Shown here in pieces: positions 21,009 to 29,598 of a stretch of 64,000 bases of DNA. Position 1 is the first letter of the stretch. The number at the start of each line of letters is the position of its first letter. The translations under genes were made by a program, and so were the position numbers. Source of the stretch: Pseudomonas putida NBRC 14164 (GTDB taxonomy: Bacteria > Pseudomonadota > Gammaproteobacteria > Pseudomonadales > Pseudomonadaceae); NCBI RefSeq assembly GCF_000412675.1, contig NC_021505.1:4892501-4956500 (forward strand), written 5' to 3'. The notes beneath the pieces were generated by a model. The model was not told the DNA's origin. It made no database searches and saw only the letters and a program-made list of their open reading frames with translations.

Positions 21009-23855
21009 ATGGATAAGACCTACCAGCCGCACGCCATCGAAACTTCCTGGTACAACACCTGGGAGTCCGAGAACTATTTCGCCCCACAAGGTGCAGGCGA
21101 GTCCTACACCATCATGATCCCGCCGCCGAATGTGACCGGCAGCCTGCACATGGGCCACGGGTTCAACAACGCGATCATGGACGCCCTGATCCGTTTCCGC
21201 CGCATGCAAGGCCGCGACACCCTGTGGCAGCCAGGTACCGACCACGCCGGTATCGCCACCCAGATGCTGGTCGAGCGCCAGCTCGAAGCCAAGGGCCAGA
21301 ACCGGCATGACCTGGGCCGCGAGAAGTTCCTGGAAAAAGTCTGGGAATGGAAGGACCAGTCCGGTGGCAACATCAGCCGCCAGATCCGCCGTCTGGGCTC
21401 GTCGGTAGACTGGAGCCGCGAGCGTTTCACCATGGATGACGGCCTGTCCGACGCGGTCAAGGAAGCTTTCGTGCGCCTGCACGAAGACGGCCTGATCTAC
21501 CGCGGCAAGCGCCTGGTCAACTGGGACACCAAGCTGCACACGGCCATCTCCGACCTCGAAGTGGAAAACCACGACGAAAAGGGCCACCTGTGGAACCTGC
21601 GCTACCCGCTGGCCGACGGCGCCAAGACCGCCGAGGGCCTGGACTACCTGGTCGTTGCCACCACCCGTCCGGAAACCCTGCTGGGTGACGCGGCCGTTGC
21701 GGTCAACCCGACCGACGAACGCTACCAGGCGCTGATCGGCAAGTTCGTCGAACTGCCGCTGGTTGGCCGCCGCATCCCGATCATCGCCGACGACTACTGC
21801 GACCCCGAGTTCGGTACCGGCTGCGTGAAGATCACCCCGGCTCACGACTTCAACGACTACGAAGTCGGCAAGCGCCACAACCTGCCGCTGCTGAACATCT
21901 TCGACAAGAATGCCTTCGTGCTGGCCAGCGCCCAGGCCTTCAACCTCGACGGCAGTATCAACGAGCAGGTCGACACCCGCCTGCCGGCCCAGTACGCCAA
22001 CCTCGACCGCTTCGTCGCGCGCAAGCAGATCGTTGCCGACCTGGACGCCCAGGGCCTGCTGGTGAGCATCGACGACCACGCCCTGAAAGTGCCGAAAGGC
22101 GACCGTTCGGGCACCGTCATCGAGCCGTGGCTGACCGACCAGTGGTACGTTTCCACCAAGCCGCTGGCAGAACCTGCCATCGCTGCCGTTGAAGATGGCC
22201 GCATCCAGTTCGTACCCAAGCAGTACGAGAACATGTACTTCTCCTGGATGCGTGACATCCAGGACTGGTGCATCAGCCGCCAGCTCTGGTGGGGCCACCG
22301 CATCCCGGCGTGGTACGACGAGGCCGGCCAGGTCTACGTTGGCCGCGACGAAGCCGAAGTGCGTGCCAAGCACAACCTCGGCGCCGACGTGGCCCTGCGC
22401 CAGGACGACGACGTACTCGACACCTGGTTCAGCTCGGGCCTGTGGACCTTCTCCACCCTGGGCTGGCCGGAACAGACCGAGTTCCTCAAGAAGTTCCACT
22501 CCACCGATGTGCTGGTAACCGGCTTCGACATCATCTTCTTCTGGGTTGCGCGCATGATCATGCTGACCATGCACCTGATCAAGAACGAAGACGGCACCCC
22601 GCAAGTCCCGTTCAAGACCGTGTACGTGCACGGCCTGGTGCGTGACGGCCAGGGCCAGAAGATGTCCAAGTCCAAGGGCAACGTCCTCGACCCGCTGGAC
22701 ATCGTCGACGGCATTACCCTCGACGCCCTGCTGGAAAAACGCACCAGCGGCATGATGCAGCCCAAGCTTGCCGAGAAGATCGCCAAGCAGACCAAGGCCG
22801 AGTTCCCCGAAGGTATCGCCAGCTACGGCACCGACGCCCTGCGCTTCACCTTCTGCTCGCTGGCCTCCACTGGCCGCGACATCAAGTTCGACATGGGCCG
22901 CGTCGAAGGCTACCGCAACTTCTGCAACAAGATCTGGAACGCCGCCCGCTACGTGCTGGACAAAGGCGAAGACTGCGGCCAGAACGGCGAAGCCTACGAA
23001 CTGTCGTTGGCTGACCGCTGGATCATCTCGCAACTGCAGCGCACCGAAGCCGAAGTGACCCGCCAGCTGGAGCAGTTCCGCTTCGACCTGGCCAGCCAGG
23101 CGCTGTACGAGTTCATCTGGAACCAGTACTGCGACTGGTACCTGGAGCTGTCCAAGCCGGTACTGTGGGACGAAAACGCCCCGGTCGAGCGCGCCCGCGG
23201 CACCCGTCGCACCCTGGTGCGCGTACTGGAAGTGGCGCTGCGCCTGGCGCACCCGTTCATGCCGTTCATTACTGAAGAAATCTGGCAGCGCATCGCGCCG
23301 CTGGCCGGTATCGAAGGCAAGACCATCATGCTGCAGCCGTGGCCGGTGGCCAATGAAGCGCGCATCGACGCAGCTGCCGAAGGCGACATCGAGTGGCTGA
23401 AGGAACTGATGGTCGGCCTGCGCAATATCCGCGCCGAGATGAACATCGGCCCGGGCAAGCCGCTGCCGCTGTTCCTGAAAAACGCCAACGCCGACGACCA
23501 GCGCCGCCTGCACGAAAACGAAGCGCTGCTGAAGAAGCTGGCCAAGGTCGAGTCGTTCACCGTCCTCGGCGATGCCGACGAAGCGCCGCTGTCGGCCACC
23601 GCCCTGGTCGGTGACCTGCAAGTGCTGGTGCCAATGGCCGGCCTGATCGACAAGGATGCCGAGCTGGCGCGCCTGAACAAGGAAATCCAGCGTCTGCAAG
23701 GCGAAGTGCAACGTGTTGGCGGCAAGCTGTCCAACGCCGCCTTCGTCGACAAGGCACCGCCTGCCGTGATCGAGAAGGAACGCGCCAAGCTGGCCGAGTC
23801 CGAACAGGCCCTGGCCAACTTCACCGAGCAGCATGCGCGGATTGCAGCGCTGTAA
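21009..23855 (+). CDS. valS: Valyl-tRNA synthetase
   Basis: 948 residues, class I synthetase that charges tRNA-Val. HMGH at 47-50 and KMSKS at 551-555 are the two ATP-binding motifs; the editing domain lies between about 200 and 350, and a C-terminal coiled coil (MAGLIDKDAELARLNKEIQRL onward) contacts tRNA. The ATG at 21009 gives the standard N-terminus MDKTYQPHAIE. It is separated from the upstream gene by a REP pair and followed by another. Confidence 0.98.
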   Translation: MDKTYQPHAIETSWYNTWESENYFAPQGAGESYTIMIPPPNVTGSLHMGHGFNNAIMDALIRFRRMQGRDTLWQPGTDHAGIATQMLVERQLEAKGQNRHDLGREKFLEKVWEWKDQSGGNISRQIRRLGSSVDWSRERFTMDDGLSDAVKEAFVRLHEDGLIYRGKRLVNWDTKLHTAISDLEVENHDEKGHLWNLRYPLADGAKTAEGLDYLVVATTRPETLLGDAAVAVNPTDERYQALIGKFVELPLVGRRIPIIADDYCDPEFGTGCVKITPAHDFNDYEVGKRHNLPLLNIFDKNAFVLASAQAFNLDGSINEQVDTRLPAQYANLDRFVARKQIVADLDAQGLLVSIDDHALKVPKGDRSGTVIEPWLTDQWYVSTKPLAEPAIAAVEDGRIQFVPKQYENMYFSWMRDIQDWCISRQLWWGHRIPAWYDEAGQVYVGRDEAEVRAKHNLGADVALRQDDDVLDTWFSSGLWTFSTLGWPEQTEFLKKFHSTDVLVTGFDIIFFWVARMIMLTMHLIKNEDGTPQVPFKTVYVHGLVRDGQGQKMSKSKGNVLDPLDIVDGITLDALLEKRTSGMMQPKLAEKIAKQTKAEFPEGIASYGTDALRFTFCSLASTGRDIKFDMGRVEGYRNFCNKIWNAARYVLDKGEDCGQNGEAYELSLADRWIISQLQRTEAEVTRQLEQFRFDLASQALYEFIWNQYCDWYLELSKPVLWDENAPVERARGTRRTLVRVLEVALRLAHPFMPFITEEIWQRIAPLAGIEGKTIMLQPWPVANEARIDAAAEGDIEWLKELMVGLRNIRAEMNIGPGKPLPLFLKNANADDQRRLHENEALLKKLAKVESFTVLGDADEAPLSATALVGDLQVLVPMAGLIDKDAELARLNKEIQRLQGEVQRVGGKLSNAAFVDKAPPAVIEKERAKLAESEQALANFTEQHARIAAL

Positions 23856-23875
23856 CTTGACACTGCTGATCTGAC

Positions 23876-23997
23876 CAGCGAGGGCTTCGCCCTCGTTCGC
23901 GGCACAAGGCCGCTCCTACAGGCACGGCGCCGGTTTCAAGGGCGCCGCTATCCTGCAGGAGCGGCCTTGTGCCGCGAATGGGCCGCACAGCGGCCGC
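23876..23997. repeat. REP pair between valS and rlmF
   Basis: Facing REP units at about 23876-23921 and 23953-23997, each with GCGGCACAAGGCCGCTCC or its complement, with a GGCGCC/GGCGCC hairpin between (23926-23945). Confidence 0.8.
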
Positions 23998-24028
23998 CTG
24001 GCCAGCACATGCAGCACCGGACCCGAGC

Positions 24029-24982
24029 ATGACCCAAGACAAACCCACCCTGCACCCGCGCAACCGCCACCAGGGCCGTTACGACTTCCCCAGCCTGATC
24101 AAGGCCCACCCTGACCTGGCGCGCTTCACCATCACCAACCCCCATGGCAAACCCAGCATCGACTTCGCCAACCCCGAAGCCGTGCGGGTGTTCAACCGCG
24201 CCCTGCTCAAGGCCCAGTACGGCATCCAGCACTGGGACATCCCCGCCGATTACCTGTGCCCACCCATTCCCGGTCGCGCCGACTACATCCACGTGGCCGC
24301 CGACCTGTTGGCCGACGACAATGCGGGTGAGATCCCCAAGGGCGCCCAGGTGCGTGCGCTGGATATCGGCGTTGGCGCCAACTGCATCTACCCGCTGCTG
24401 GGCTACAGCGACTACCGCTGGCGTTTTCTCGGCTCGGACATCGACCCCGTGGCCCTGGCCTCGGCCAAAGCCATCGTCCAGGCCAATGGCCTGGGCAAGG
24501 CGATCACCCTGCGCCAGCAGGCCAACCGCGCGCATATCCTCAGCGGCTTGCTGCAGGACGACGACCGCTTCGACCTGACCCTGTGCAACCCGCCCTTCCA
24601 TGCCTCGCGCGAGGAAGCCACCCGCGGCAGCCAGCGCAAGTGGAAAAACCTCGGCAAGCAGGACCCCAAGCGCAAGCTGCCGGTGCTGAACTTCGGGGGC
24701 CAGAACAATGAATTGTGGTGCGAAGGCGGCGAAATCCGCTTTGTCACCCAACTGGTTGGCGAAAGCGTGCAGTACGCCAAACGGGTGCTGTGGTTTACCA
24801 GCCTGGTGTCCAAGGCCAGCAACCTGCCGGGGATAGACGCTGCGTTGAAAAAGGCCGGTGCCAAGGCCGTACGCATCATCGAGATGGGCCAGGGGCAGAA
24901 ACAGAGCCGCATGGTCGCCTGGAGCTTCCATGACGACGCCGCGCGCCAGGCCTGGCACGCCCAGCGTAAATCACAGGCATGA
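24029..24982 (+). CDS. rlmF: 23S rRNA (adenine-1618-N6)-methyltransferase RlmF
   Basis: 317 residues. SAM-dependent methyltransferase that makes m6A1618 in 23S rRNA. The N6-adenine signature NPPF is at 187-190 (CNPPFHASREEA), and the SAM-binding ALDIGVGANCIYPLLG precedes it. N-terminal LHPRNRHQGRYDFPSL is the family start, so I used ATG 24029 although the frame is open through the REP repeat. Single-gene unit ending in a strong terminator shared with hupN. Confidence 0.95.
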   Translation: MTQDKPTLHPRNRHQGRYDFPSLIKAHPDLARFTITNPHGKPSIDFANPEAVRVFNRALLKAQYGIQHWDIPADYLCPPIPGRADYIHVAADLLADDNAGEIPKGAQVRALDIGVGANCIYPLLGYSDYRWRFLGSDIDPVALASAKAIVQANGLGKAITLRQQANRAHILSGLLQDDDRFDLTLCNPPFHASREEATRGSQRKWKNLGKQDPKRKLPVLNFGGQNNELWCEGGEIRFVTQLVGESVQYAKRVLWFTSLVSKASNLPGIDAALKKAGAKAVRIIEMGQGQKQSRMVAWSFHDDAARQAWHAQRKSQA

Positions 24983-25017
24983 AAAAACCGCGCCTGGGCA
25001 AGCCAGGCGCGGTTTTT
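24982..25017. terminator. Bidirectional intrinsic terminator rlmF / hupN
   Basis: CCGCGCCTGG (24988-24997) pairs perfectly with CCAGGCGCGG (25003-25012), with six A on the left and five T on the right, so it serves both convergent genes. Confidence 0.93.
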
Positions 25018-25033
25018 GTCAATGCTTCAACAA

Positions 25034-25315
25034 TTACTTGTTGATGGCATCGGTCAGCACTTTGGCTGGAACGAACTTGACGACTTTCTTGGCAGCGATT
25101 TCGATGGCAGCGCCAGTCGAAGGGTTGCGGCCGGTACGGGCAGGACGCTCGGAGACTTTCAGCTTGCCGATGCCTGGCAGAGTGATTTCAGCGCCGTTTT
25201 CCAGTTGGTCGGCAACGATCTGGCCCAGTTGCTCCAGAGCGTTTTTAGCGGTGGCTTTTGGCGCGGCGATCGATTCGGCGATGTCGGCAATCAGTTGGTC
25301 TTTGGTCAATGCCAT
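25034..25315 (-). CDS. hupN: HU family nucleoid protein (HupN type)
   Basis: 93 residues with the HU/IHF fold: helical N-terminus MALTKDQLIADIAESI, and the DNA-binding arm with ARTGRNPSTG. P. putida has several HU genes (hupA, hupB, hupN); the position divergent to ndpA fits hupN, but sequence alone cannot separate the paralogues. Its product bends and compacts DNA. It is convergent to rlmF with a shared terminator. Confidence 0.9.
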   Translation of the reverse strand: MALTKDQLIADIAESIAAPKATAKNALEQLGQIVADQLENGAEITLPGIGKLKVSERPARTGRNPSTGAAIEIAAKKVVKFVPAKVLTDAINK

Positions 25316-25685
25316 GGTGATGTTCCTTCCCTATCAAATTCGATGGTTATGCAGCGAACTACGACGTTATCGGGCCAGCCCCTTACAGTGGAGGGCCGCG
25401 CCAATCGCGTATGTAGATACGTAAATCGACGTTTGGTTCGACACGACGACAGCACGCTGCCAGCACTGCGCCACACGAGGGGCGCAAGACCGCGCAAAAC
25501 TACCACAGGAATGGATAAATATCCGCTGCGCACTTCGATTTAATGCAGGTTTTTCGGGGGTTTTAGCCTAAAACGCACAAAACTGAACAAAAAACGAACA
25601 ACCGACATATCCGCCAACATACGGCCACTGCATCACCTTGTGTCTAGGGTAAACTTGACGCCTTTTGCAGCTCGCCGAGAATCCC
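25316..25685. other. Divergent control region hupN / ndpA
   Basis: 370 bases with no supported gene, between two nucleoid-protein genes. The half near hupN is GC-rich and has a small palindrome CGTAT-GTAG-ATACG (25408-25421); the half near ndpA (about 25540-25600) is strikingly A/T-rich for this genome, with runs such as GAACAAAAAACG. TAAACT at about 25650 is a possible ndpA -10. Both genes encode proteins that bind AT-rich or bent DNA, so self- or cross-regulation is plausible. Confidence 0.5.
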
Positions 25686-26693
25686 ATGCCAATCCGTCAT
25701 TGCATCGTTCACCTGATCGACAAAAAGCCTGATGGCAGCCCTGCTGTATTGCACGCCCGCGACGCCGAGCTGGCGGCTTCCGACGCCATCGAAAACCTGC
25801 TGGCTGACCTCAACGACAGTTACAACGCCAAGCAAGGCAAGGCCTGGGGGTTCTTCCACGGTGAGTCCGGGGCGTATCCGCTGAGCGGCTGGCTGAAGCA
25901 GTACCTCGACGAGGAAAAGGACTTCACCGCATTCAGCCGCGTGGCAGTGGAGCACCTGCAAAAGCTGATGGAAGAGTCCAACCTGTCTACTGGCGGCCAC
26001 ACCCTTTTTGCTCACTACCAGCAAGGCATGACCGAATACCTGGCGATTGCCCTGCTGCACCACAGTGAAGGCGTGGCGGTGAACGCCGAGCTTGATGTGA
26101 CCCCTTCGCGCCACCTTGACCTTGGCCAGTTGCACCTGGCAGCGCGCATCAACCTGTCGGAGTGGAAGAACAACAAGAATTCCAAGCAGTACATTTCGTT
26201 CATCAAAGGCAAGAACGGCAAAAAGGTCTCGGACTATTTCCGCGACTTCATCGGCTGCCAGGAAGGCGTCGACGGCCCGGGCGAAACCCGCACCCTGCTC
26301 AGGGCCTTCAGTGACTTCGTCGAGAGCGAAGACTTGCCCGAAGAGTCCGCCCGCGAAAAGACCCAGACCCTGGTCGAATACGCGACTAGCCAGACCAAAA
26401 TGGGCGAACCGGTAACGCTGGAAGAACTGTCCAGCCTGATCGACGAGGACCGGCCAAAGGCGTTCTACGACCATATCCGCAACAAGGATTACGGCCTGTC
26501 GCCGGAAATTCCCGCAGACAAGCGCACCCTCAACCAGTTCCGCCGCTTCACCGGGCGTGCCGAGGGGCTGTCGATCAGCTTCGAGGCGCACTTGCTGGGC
26601 GACAAGGTGGAGTATGACGAAGAGGCGGGGACCTTGATCATCAAGGGCTTGCCTACAACCCTGGTGGATCAGCTGAAGCGGCGCAAGGACTGA
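25686..26693 (+). CDS. ndpA: Nucleoid-associated protein NdpA (YejK)
   Basis: 335 residues, soluble. The start MPIRHCIVHLIDKKPDGSP and length match the YejK/NdpA family, found in the bacterial nucleoid fraction and with a nuclease-like association in some reports. No membrane segment. The central ISFIKGKNGKKVSDYFRDFIGC is the most conserved stretch. It faces a GIY-YIG gene, and their 3' ends overlap by 41 bp. Confidence 0.92.
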   Translation: MPIRHCIVHLIDKKPDGSPAVLHARDAELAASDAIENLLADLNDSYNAKQGKAWGFFHGESGAYPLSGWLKQYLDEEKDFTAFSRVAVEHLQKLMEESNLSTGGHTLFAHYQQGMTEYLAIALLHHSEGVAVNAELDVTPSRHLDLGQLHLAARINLSEWKNNKNSKQYISFIKGKNGKKVSDYFRDFIGCQEGVDGPGETRTLLRAFSDFVESEDLPEESAREKTQTLVEYATSQTKMGEPVTLEELSSLIDEDRPKAFYDHIRNKDYGLSPEIPADKRTLNQFRRFTGRAEGLSISFEAHLLGDKVEYDEEAGTLIIKGLPTTLVDQLKRRKD

Positions 26694-26982
26694 TACCTCC
26701 AAGGCCGCTGAAGGAGGCCACCAGCGCCTCCTTCGCCGACTTGCGCAGCCGCTTCACCAACCGCTCCTGGCGCAACGCTTCGCCTTTGTCCGGCCATTGC
26801 TCGACATACACCAGCGCCTGGGCCGGGCTGGTCTTGAAGTAACGCGCGCCCTGCCCTTTCTGATGCGCGGTAAACCGGCGCTGCGGGTCATCACTGATGC
26901 CACAGTACAGCGAGCCGTTGGCAGCCCTTACCAGGTAGACATACCAGGGTTTGCCAACAACCGTCTCAACGGCATCACTCAC
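26653..26982 (-). CDS. GIY-YIG domain protein (UPF0213 / YhbQ-like)
   Basis: 109 residues from GTG at 26982. The single domain starts with WYVYLVRAANGSLYCGISDD, the GIY-YIG core in its VYL...YCG form, followed by RR...H and a lysine/arginine-rich C-terminus (ERLVKRLRKSAKEAL). The UPF0213 subfamily has no settled role; structure-specific nuclease activity is the usual guess. The GTG overlaps the end of the upstream gene by 8 bp, so it is coupled. The 3' end overlaps the convergent ndpA by 41 bp, so the mRNAs are complementary there. Confidence 0.88.
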   Translation of the reverse strand: MSDAVETVVGKPWYVYLVRAANGSLYCGISDDPQRRFTAHQKGQGARYFKTSPAQALVYVEQWPDKGEALRQERLVKRLRKSAKEALVASFSGLGGISPCAASADPPGL

Positions 26983-27451
26983 CTTGGGCCTGCTGGAAAG
27001 CGCGCAATCCCTTGAATGCCTGCAGGCGTACTTTGTTCTGCACCAGTGGCGACCAGCCCAGCAACATACCCGGCACACCCAACGCCTGCCGCGACCAGCG
27101 CCACAGGTCGAAGGTGTCGTCATGCTGGCAGATCAGCCCATCGCGGATCACAAAGCGGGCCTGGATGTCGTTGACCACAATACGGCCGGTCTGGCTGAAC
27201 AGGTAGGTCGCCACCCAGTGCGCGCCGCCGCTGCGCTCGTCGGCGCGCACACTGTCGAATGCCAGCGTGAAGTCTTTGGCGCGGGTGGTGAGCATCCGCC
27301 ACATGTCCCCCGCATCCTTGCCGCGCAGGGTACCGAAAACCGGGTCGCTGAAAACGATATCGTCGCTGTAGCAAGCCACCATGCCCTCGGCGTCCAGGCG
27401 CTGGAAGGCCTGGTAGAAGCGGGTGATCAGGTCGCGGTTGGCGTCACTCAT
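26975..27451 (-). CDS. NTF2-like / SnoaL-fold protein
   Basis: 158 residues. The start MSDANRDLITRFYQAFQRLDAEGMVACYSDDIVFSDPVFG is the classic cone-shaped SnoaL/NTF2-like opening, with HWVATYLFSQTGR and DLWRWSRQALG later. Members include isomerases, hydrolases and ligand-binding proteins, so the substrate is unknown. The ATG at 27451 gives the family N-terminus. Coupled to the GIY-YIG gene downstream by an 8-bp overlap. Confidence 0.85.
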   Translation of the reverse strand: MSDANRDLITRFYQAFQRLDAEGMVACYSDDIVFSDPVFGTLRGKDAGDMWRMLTTRAKDFTLAFDSVRADERSGGAHWVATYLFSQTGRIVVNDIQARFVIRDGLICQHDDTFDLWRWSRQALGVPGMLLGWSPLVQNKVRLQAFKGLRAFQQAQGE

Positions 27452-27514
27452 GGGGCAGGTCCGTCCTGGGGTCGAAAGCAGCACGATAATCTGCCCCGAT
27501 GGCTTATGCCAGTC

Positions 27515-28795
27515 TCAAACTTTTTCGCTGGTCACCTGCACATGCAACGCGCGCCCGGCACCCAGCCCGAACACGATTGCACCTACCCCCAGCACAGCAA
27601 AAATCCACCCTACTGCCGCCCAGCCCCCTGTCAGGTCATGCACCAGGCCCACCGCGAACGGCCCCATCGACGCCAGGGTATAACCTACTCCCTGGGCCAT
27701 GCTCGACAGGTTCGCGGCCACATGGGCATCTTTCGAGCGCAGCACGATCAAGGTCAGCGCCAGGGCAAAGGTTCCGCCCTGCCCCAGGCCCAACACCACG
27801 GCCCATCCCCACAGCCCCGACACCGGTGCATACAGGCAACCGAACAGGCCAGCCAGGGTAATCAGCATGACCAGCACGATCGCCAGCCGCTGGTCCTTGC
27901 CGCGGGTGGCCAGCCAAGGCGCACTCAGGGAGCTGACCAGCTGCACGATCACCGACCCTGACAACACCAGCCCCGCCTCGGTCGGGCTCAGGCCGCGACC
28001 GATGAGGATGGATGGCAACCAGCCGAACACGATGTAAGCCAGCGATGACTGCAGGCCCATGTAAAGGGTCACCTGCCAGGCCAGCGGGTCACGCCACAGG
28101 CCACGCACGCGATAGGCCACCTTGTGCAGGCCGTGCCCCTGGCGGGCCTGCGGCAGCCACACCAGCATGGCCAGCAGGGCCGGTAGCACCCAGAAGCCCA
28201 ACCCCAGCGCCCAGCTGCCGTCAAAATGTTGGGCCAAAGGTACGGTGGCACCGGCTGCCATCGCTGCGCCCAGGCACAACGCCATGGTGTACACACCGGT
28301 CAGTGTGCCAGCGTGCTGCGGGAAGTCGCGCTTGACGATACCCGGCAACAGCACGCCGATAATTCCGATGCTGGCCCCCGCCATCAGGCTGCCCAGAAAC
28401 ACCCCGATGGCCCCAAAGGCGCTTCGCACCATGATGCCCAGCGCCAGGGTGACGAGGATGCCCAGGATCACCCGCTCGCTGCCAAAACGCCGCGCCAGTA
28501 CCGGCGCCAGTGGGGCGAACAGCCCCAGGCACAGCACCGGCAAGGTAGTCAGCAACCCGGCCTGCGAAGCACTCAGCCCCAGGCCTTCGGCAACCTGCCC
28601 CAGCACCGGCGCCATGCTCGACAATGCAGGGCGCAGGTTCAATGCCACCAGCACCAGGCCAAGCAACAACAGCCAGGGCCGCCGCAATACCACAGGCTGT
28701 TGCTGCACCTGCTCGTCGTCCGCCTCAGCGTCGATCAGCAGCTCATCGAGATCCCGCTCGTTGCGCGGGTTGTTACGGGTGATGGATTCAGCCAT
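27515..28795 (-). CDS. MFS transporter, CynX/NimT (cyanate permease-like) family
   Basis: 426 residues with 12 membrane helices after an unusually long acidic N-terminal tail (about 38 residues, rich in D/E, with DLDELLIDAEADDEQ). The segment LNLRPALSSMAPVLGQVAEGLGLS is the CynX/YeaN signature. Substrates in the family include cyanate and 2-nitroimidazole; none can be inferred here, as no cyanase or carbonic anhydrase is nearby. It lies 13 bp after an FCD-type regulator gene and is probably controlled by it. Confidence 0.88.
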   Translation of the reverse strand: MAESITRNNPRNERDLDELLIDAEADDEQVQQQPVVLRRPWLLLLGLVLVALNLRPALSSMAPVLGQVAEGLGLSASQAGLLTTLPVLCLGLFAPLAPVLARRFGSERVILGILVTLALGIMVRSAFGAIGVFLGSLMAGASIGIIGVLLPGIVKRDFPQHAGTLTGVYTMALCLGAAMAAGATVPLAQHFDGSWALGLGFWVLPALLAMLVWLPQARQGHGLHKVAYRVRGLWRDPLAWQVTLYMGLQSSLAYIVFGWLPSILIGRGLSPTEAGLVLSGSVIVQLVSSLSAPWLATRGKDQRLAIVLVMLITLAGLFGCLYAPVSGLWGWAVVLGLGQGGTFALALTLIVLRSKDAHVAANLSSMAQGVGYTLASMGPFAVGLVHDLTGGWAAVGWIFAVLGVGAIVFGLGAGRALHVQVTSEKV

Positions 28796-28808
28796 GGCCT
28801 TCTCGGAG

Positions 28809-29459
28809 TCAGGATTCGATGAGGGTACGGCTCAGGCGCTTGGCCCGCTCCGCATCACGTTGTTCGATGGCATCGAGGATCTGCCCATGCAGATCGAACG
28901 TGGCCTGGCAACGGGGCACGGTCGCCATGTTGTGCTGAAGAGCGGCAGCCACCACCCCGGAAAAGTACCGGTACAGCTCGCTCAATGCCGGATTGTGGGC
29001 GGCATCGACCAGCCGCTGGTGAAACACCAGGTCACACGCCACATAGGCATCGACATTCCCGTGGAAGTGCCCGGCACTGCCGGCCAGGGCCTCGCGCAGC
29101 GCTTGCAGGTCGGCATCCGTGCGGCGCAACGCCGCCAGGCCAATGGCCTCGGCTTCGAGGATATGGCGGGTTTCACGGGCCTGCTCGGGGGTGCAGCGGG
29201 ACATTGCCTGCACCGCCTGCAATGGGTCCTGGGCCGTACGCAGGTAGCTGCCGTCGCCCTGACGAATTTCCACCAGGCCACTGAACGCCAGCACGCGCAT
29301 GGCCTCACGCACAGTGTTGCGGCTAATGCCCAGCTGAAGGGCCAGTTCCGGCTCGGTGGGCAAACGCTGGCCGACTTGCCAGTCGCCCAACACGATGCGC
29401 TCGCGCATGCGCTCCACGGCCAGTTCGACCAGGGAACGCTTGGTCAACTCAGTGCTCAT
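28809..29459 (-). CDS. GntR-family regulator, FCD subfamily
   Basis: 216 residues. Winged helix N-terminus (about 8-75: LPTEPELALQLGISRNTVREAMRVLAFSGLVEIRQGDGSYL) and a C-terminal FCD ligand domain, where DLVFHQRLVDAAHNP supplies the Asp/His typical of the metal-binding FCD pocket. Such regulators sense small carboxylates and sugar acids. The ATG at 29459 fits the family start. It is upstream of, and in the same direction as, the CynX-type transporter, with a palindrome 12 bp before its start that is likely its own operator. Confidence 0.9.
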   Translation of the reverse strand: MSTELTKRSLVELAVERMRERIVLGDWQVGQRLPTEPELALQLGISRNTVREAMRVLAFSGLVEIRQGDGSYLRTAQDPLQAVQAMSRCTPEQARETRHILEAEAIGLAALRRTDADLQALREALAGSAGHFHGNVDAYVACDLVFHQRLVDAAHNPALSELYRYFSGVVAAALQHNMATVPRCQATFDLHGQILDAIEQRDAERAKRLSRTLIES

Positions 29460-29471
29460 CTTACTCAACCA

Positions 29472-29484
29472 ATCATCCGATGAA
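29472..29484. promoter_or_regulatory. Probable operator of the FCD regulator
   Basis: ATCATC-C-GATGAA is a near-perfect odd palindrome centred at 29478, 12 bp upstream of the regulator's start and flanked by CCA and TGG. Its size and symmetry suit a GntR/FCD dimer, and its place suggests autoregulation of the regulator-transporter pair. Assignment is inferred from position. Confidence 0.55.
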
Positions 29485-29598
29485 TTGGCACAGCTTACTG
29501 GATGCGGGGTAACGCCGCAAACCACCTGGTATTTCTGCCAGTTGTGAACAAAACCCTTTGTTGCAACGCTCGCAGTGTTTTTTCAGGGGTGTACTTAC

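Noticed and set aside
20292..23834. A 1180-codon open frame on the minus strand opposite valS
   Set aside because: It mirrors valS in GC-rich DNA, where stop codons are rare in the antisense frame. The plus-strand gene has all ValRS motifs, and the antisense product is low-complexity with many Val, Gln and His.
29485..29501. Possible sigma54 promoter TGGCAC before the lipoprotein gene
   Set aside because: The -24-like TGGCAC is followed by ACTGG at the -12 place; the needed GC 10 bases after GG is missing.
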